A stretch of DNA of 64,000 bases from Hevea brasiliensis. Its lineage: Eukaryota; Streptophyta; Magnoliopsida; Malpighiales; Euphorbiaceae. Position 1 is the first letter of the stretch. Every line of letters starts with the position of its first letter. The stretch lies in contig NC_079502.1 of assembly GCF_030052815.1 (NCBI RefSeq), positions 8,852,594-8,916,593 on the forward strand, read 5' to 3'. The translations under genes were made by a program, and so were the position numbers. The notes under the pieces are model-generated. The model was not told where the DNA came from. It was given only the letters and a program-made list of their open reading frames with translations, and made no database searches. Shown in pieces: positions 59,852 to 64,000 of the stretch.

Positions 59852-61546
59852 ATGGAATCGCCTCCTCATTCCCCTCAAACCTCCCCTCTCCAAGTTTCAC
59901 CCTTGGCAATGCGGCCTCCCAACCCCGATTCCCCTCCACAAGAAACACCCCCACCACCTCCCACAGCCACTTACAAGAGAAAAATTAGGTCGAAATCCAC
60001 GCGACCCATTGCTTCTGCACCTCCTCTCTCAAAACGCAAAGAACCACCCACCACTCCACTGTCAGAGCCTCCAACCAAAAACCCCAAAACTTCAGCCTCT
60101 ACACAAGCCAAATCACCCTCTTCCAGCAAAAAGCAAATGTCAGCAGCATCATAGGTATCAAAACTACCTTGGCCTCTTCCTGATGCAGCTCACAAGGCAA
60201 CCTTTAAGAGACTTAAGGAAAGGAGGGTGCAACCCACTAGGTACATTTCTGCAGATGCCCTCCAATCAGCTGGTTTATTTGATAATGTTGTTGCCTCCCT
60301 TGATGGTATGGGTTGGATGGAATTTGTGCATAAGCAAGAGATAGTTTATCCAGCTTTAGTTTTGGAATTTATTTCCTCATTTTCTGCTACCTTGAAATTA
60401 CATGACGTAGATTATAAGCCAACTATGAAATTTAGATGTTTGGGGCAAAATAGAGAGTTATCATTGGACCAATTTCATAGCATTTTTGGATTTGCAATTG
60501 ATGGATTATTTAGGGTACCATATACAGGGGTAGAGGTAGCAAACAAAGGTATTTGGAATGCTGCTCAGTTTTGGAGAATTATCACAAACCAACCTCAGAC
60601 TTTTTCTGCTGGCAGATCTAAAACCTCTCAAATACTAGACCCTGCACTTAGATTTATTCATAGGCTTATTGCTAGCACTATCTTGGGCAGAGGGACTAGT
60701 TCTGGTGCTGTTGGCAAATCTGAATTGTTCATGCTATGGTGTGCTTTTCACAAAGTTAAAGTTTCTCCTGGTTACTTCTTTTGTGAACATGTGTTACATA
60801 TTGCCACCAAGTCCATAGGTGACATTGTCTTGGGTGGGCTCATAACTGTCATAGCCAAACATTTTGGTTTTAATCCGGAAGAGCATCCAATACCAGCACT
60901 TTCAGACACTTTATATTTCGATGCCAAACACCTATCCAAAACTGGATTCAGTTTGCCACCTTCTGACACTGCACAACTAGCAGCAGAAACTGAGCCCACT
61001 GCACAACCAGAAGCACAACCTGTCCCACCAGTCCAACAGCATTCTACTGAACCTACACCACCCACTCAGCCTGCACAGGACATCCTAGCAGATTTTGCAC
61101 AGCCCACACCTTCTGCAGCTGGACCCTCCTCATCCACAGCACCTCCTCCCTTCAACACTAAAGCCTTATTCACCTATCTTGAAAGGCTTAGTGATGATAT
61201 ATATTTTGTGGATAAGAAGCTTGACACTGGTCTTGATACCCTCAAGGATCGTCATGATCAACTATTTGACTTTGTCATGGAAACCAGAGACAAGCAGAGA
61301 GAACTAAAGGAGATGATGAAGCAACTCATGGTTTTTCTGGGAATGCCACCTCCACCTCCATCACCTCCTCCAAAGACCATCACTGACAAAGACCTCCAAC
61401 CAAATTTCCTTAGCAATATCTTTGGACAAGGGCAAAACAATAGAATTAGATTAGTTTCTGTTTTACTTTTGTTCAAACTTGTAGGAGTTTTTCTTTGTAG
61501 ATATGTTGAAACAATTTTAATTTGTTTTGAATTCTGTTTTTCTTGA
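59852..61546 (+). pseudogene. env-position ORF of the Athila-like element, one in-frame TAG
   Basis: The frame from the ATG at 59852 is open to 61546 except for a TAG at 60152-60154. Beyond it the frame runs 464 codons, with the first Met at 60227. The N-terminal ~100 residues are Pro/Ser/Thr-rich with basic clusters (KRKIRSK), which would suit a nuclear signal. The central ~250 residues resemble the ATHILA ORF family (GMGWMEFVHKQEIVYPALVLEF, LDQFHSIFGFAIDG, SELFMLWCAF). Then come a Pro/Gln/Ala-rich linker, a coiled-coil-like segment (about 61180-61320), a run of prolines, and a hydrophobic C-terminus (about 61450-61546) that could be a membrane segment. Its role is unknown; an envelope-like function is only inferred from position. 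The TAG may be a decay mutation. Confidence 0.7.
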
Positions 61547-63588
61547 AGTTCTATTGGATGGCTATTACATTAGTTTTTCATTGATTTTCATAGCCTTTAC
61601 TTCCCTTTTGTGCACACTTATCCATACACTGTATATATTTGCATGCTTCTACTGGTGTTTGCACATTTTCCTTGCTCATCATCATGCAGCAGCTTTTGAA
61701 TATACTGCACAGGCTGTGAATCCCCTTATGCAAATGTTCTACATAGCCTGTGCAGTCCTTTATGCCACTCATGCAGAACCGCACAGCTTATGCACCCTCC
61801 TTATGCACCTGTTCTGGACAGCACTTTATTCTGCATAACCTGTGCAGCTTCTTATGCATCCCCATTATCTCTTGAACTCTCATCTACCCTATACCAGGTA
61901 ACTCTTTCTTTTTGCTCTTAAATTTCACAATTTTTGGTAATTTCTCTTTACTTTGAGTTTTGATAATGCACTACTTGAGACATTGAGGACAATGTCTAAT
62001 TTTGAGTTTGGGGGTGTGCATTTTGATTTTTGCTACATTTTTCACATATTGAGTATAGGAACATCTCATCCCATTCCATTCACATATATATTGTAAATAT
62101 TTTACATATACATCCATACATACATATACATAACACATTTACACACACATTATACACCACTTAGAAATTGTACACATTGCACACAATTAGATTTTCTCCA
62201 TTCAGTTAATGCATTGTTCATTTTTAGGAATCATGCATCATGCATTAAAATCTTTTGCCAAATCCCTTAAGTATTGAAAAGTTGCCTATGAGAGTGATTT
62301 GACTTACCTTTAGTTGGGTTTGTGGATTGAAAGTTTCCTAAGAGGTGCAAAGTTTTGAAGTGTCTATCCCTTGCCTATATCTTCTTAGCCAAAAAGCCAC
62401 CCAACTAGTCCTTTAGAGATTGGAGTGTTTAGAGGGAGTTATTGGATATAAGGTAGTCAAATGATGTCTCACCAATCCTAGAACAAATTTTCTAAACCTT
62501 TCAAGGCGAAATACCAGCTTGTACTTGAAAAGAGAGATGATTAGGCATTCTTTGATTTAAACCTTCTCATTTTAAACCTTTGGCCCTTTTCCTAATTAAA
62601 ATTGACCCTTGCAAACCCCTTTGAGCCTTTTTAATCCTAATTTTTCTTGAATCCCTTATTGCTACCTAGCCAATGAACCAAACACTCCAACCCTTTTCAT
62701 GAGAATAATTATTTATAATATTAGGTACATAAAAAAAAAAAAGAAAAAGAAAAGAAAAGAGAAAAAAATATATACAATAAAAGGGAGAAGAAATGCTTGT
62801 CATCTTGTAAAAGTGCTAGAATATGTGTTTTTCATTATTGTCATTCAAATTGAAAGAAATCCACCCAAAGTATTAAAAGAAATGAGTTTGGGGGTGGCAA
62901 TTTTAGGGACAATCATCAAAAGAAAATGCAAGATACAAGTTTAAAGTATCAAAATGTCCCTCCATTTTTATGTGTTTTGTAAACTATGCTAGCACTTGAC
63001 AATTCTCATTGTGTATTTCTCTCCTCCATATATATATATATAAAAAAAAAGAGAAAAAGAAAAAAAAATAATAAAATAAGAAGTGTACCTTATGTTGTCA
63101 AGATTGGAAATATTCTCATGCTTTGAATCCTTTTTACCCATTTTTCTTCTTAGCCTCATTTTGAACCCCATGGCCTCATTACATCCCTAAAAAGACCTTT
63201 GATCTCTTGATAGTACTCGCTACATTAGTGGAGATAGGAGTAGGGAATTTGCCTATGGGATTGGAAAAATCATCCATTCATTCATTTAATTCCATCATTC
63301 TATATAGAGACACTTTGCCTATTGATTGTCCTGGAATTCCTTTTGAGCATGACTTTCTCTTTTGATTGGTTGGTTTTGGAATTTTGAATGATAATTGACT
63401 TGATGGCTAAGCGGTGAAAGCTTGGATAAGCATTAGATTCTTTGCATTTTGAAGGATGGGTATATGGATTGCTGGTATGGCTAAAGGGGTGTTAAGTTAC
63501 TTTAATAGGTGATTTTCATAGCTCTTTGGATAAGGCACCCCTAAAAAATTGCATCACATTTTAAAGTTTGCTTGAGGACAAGCAAAAG
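61547..63588 (+). other. non-coding 3' region of the gypsy element
   Basis: No ORF. It includes further TGCATAAG-type motifs (61725-61860), purine-rich A/G tracts (62728-62770 and 63040-63075), two polypurine-tract-like gagtttgggggt copies (62004-62015 and 62884-62895), and a short (TA) tract near 63028-63042. Confidence 0.7.
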
Positions 63589-63591
63589 CTT

Positions 63592-63606
63592 GAGTTTGGG
63601 GGTATT
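63592..63606 (+). promoter_or_regulatory. gypsy polypurine tract
   Basis: The sequence gagtttgggggtatt adjoins the 3' LTR start (TGATGC at 63607). It is the expected plus-strand primer. Confidence 0.8.
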
Positions 63607-63953
63607 TGATGCATACATTTTGCATAGTCATTTAGGTTTAATTTCATAGCCATTTTATTTGATTATTAGTCATTTTTAGCTAATTTCATTAGTTAATTAG
63701 TTAGTTTTTCATAATTGTCAATTTTGGATTAATTTGTAATTTTTACTTTGTTTTGTAGGAAAAATGGTGTTTTTGAAGGACTAAAAAGAAATTTTGCCAT
63801 TGAGGAGTAATCTCTACAGCCAAAGATGTCAAAAACAAGTTTCAAAGTTGAAATATGCATTGGCCAAATTGCGCATAACTTGCCGCATAACTTATGCAGA
63901 TCTGCATAAGGAGAAGAAACATTGTTCCAATACCTGCCGAATTGTGCATAAGG
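63607..63953 (+). repeat. left part of the gypsy 3' LTR
   Basis: It matches 50860-51206 with about two differences in 347 bases. It ends with taagg, the target duplication of the copia insertion that follows. The rest of this LTR is not in the right part of the window; an LTR right part cut at the same point is at 6383-7631. Confidence 0.92.
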
Positions 63954-64000
63954 TGTTAGTAGTATGCCCTAGAGCATATCATTTAGTATGTATCTTGTAC
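63954..64000 (+). repeat. start of a copia LTR inserted in the gypsy LTR
   Basis: The 47 bases are identical to 4289-4335, the start of the copia 3' LTR near the left end. The window ends here. Confidence 0.9.

Larger units (their letters stand above)
50860..64000 (+). mobile_element. Athila-like Ty3/gypsy retrotransposon with nested copia
   Basis: In order: 5' LTR, tRNA-Asp primer site, gag, protease, RT, RNase H, integrase, an extra ORF in the env position, polypurine tract and the beginning of the 3' LTR. The tRNA-Asp primer site, long non-coding 3' region and extra ORF point to the Athila lineage. LTRs are about 1.6 kb. The left 347 bases of the two LTRs differ at about two positions, so the insertion is fairly recent. 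Internal genes carry several stops and at least two frameshifts, so this copy is not autonomous. The 3' LTR is cut at 63953 by a copia LTR. Confidence 0.87.

Noticed and set aside
1..64000. A plastid, mitochondrial or bacterial origin, suggested by apparent circular closure
   Set aside because: Content is nuclear: LTR elements with plant tRNA primer sites, MITEs and a spliced SEO gene. The closure is explained by duplicated nested insertions.

Overview
The window looks like a transposon-dense segment of a eudicot nuclear genome. It is AT-rich, with nested LTR retrotransposons, LINE remnants, MITEs and long AT microsatellites around one intact, intron-containing plant gene. That gene belongs to the sieve element occlusion (SEO, phloem P-protein) family, which is specific to flowering plants. 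A woody eudicot, possibly Euphorbiaceae, is a guess from the general look of the repeats and is not proven.

Layout. 1-6382: decayed Ty1/copia element (+) with its 3' LTR. 6383-7631: right part of a Ty3/gypsy (Athila-like) LTR. 7632-8340: right half of a dispersed repeat, here called A. 8531-11665: copia pol remnant (-), split by a complete 1.84-kb non-autonomous LTR element with a perfect 5-bp target duplication. 11700-12920 (+) and 13503-19201 (-): two decayed LINEs in opposite orientation, with a TIR element and microsatellites between them. 19202-20833: solo gypsy LTR. 20941-22660: a 1.7-kb fold-back repeat. 23771-24530: an SEO-3'UTR-like scrap and LTR pieces. 24533-26676: broken plant-transposon-protein ORF (-) with a hAT MITE in its seventh codon. 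27250-33208: copia element (-), with its gag split by a 1.4-kb insertion. 34067-36818: the SEO gene (-), seven exons, 696 codons plus stop. 36980-49680: AT-rich intergenic DNA with MITEs, an uninterrupted copy of repeat A (40090-41975) and a gypsy-type LTR with a 192-bp tandem repeat. 49690-50859: left half of another copy of A. 50860-63953: a near-complete Athila-like gypsy element (LTR, tRNA-Asp primer site, gag, protease, RT, RNase H, integrase, an extra ORF in the env position, polypurine tract, start of the 3' LTR). 63954-64000: the first 47 bases of a copia LTR inserted in that 3' LTR.

The most striking observation concerns the two ends. Repeat A was cut by the gypsy element (5-bp duplication aatat at 50855-50859 and 7632-7636; uninterrupted target at 41224-41228). 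The gypsy 3' LTR was cut by the copia element (duplication taagg at 63949-63953 and 6383-6387). The left halves of both insertions lie at the right end of the window and the right halves at the left end. The DNA left of base 1 is therefore predicted to repeat the DNA right of base 64000. A tandem duplication with a unit slightly longer than 64 kb, a circular molecule, or an assembly duplication could each explain this.

Only the SEO gene appears to be a functional host gene. The remaining coding sequence belongs to transposable elements and is mostly broken by stops and frameshifts.
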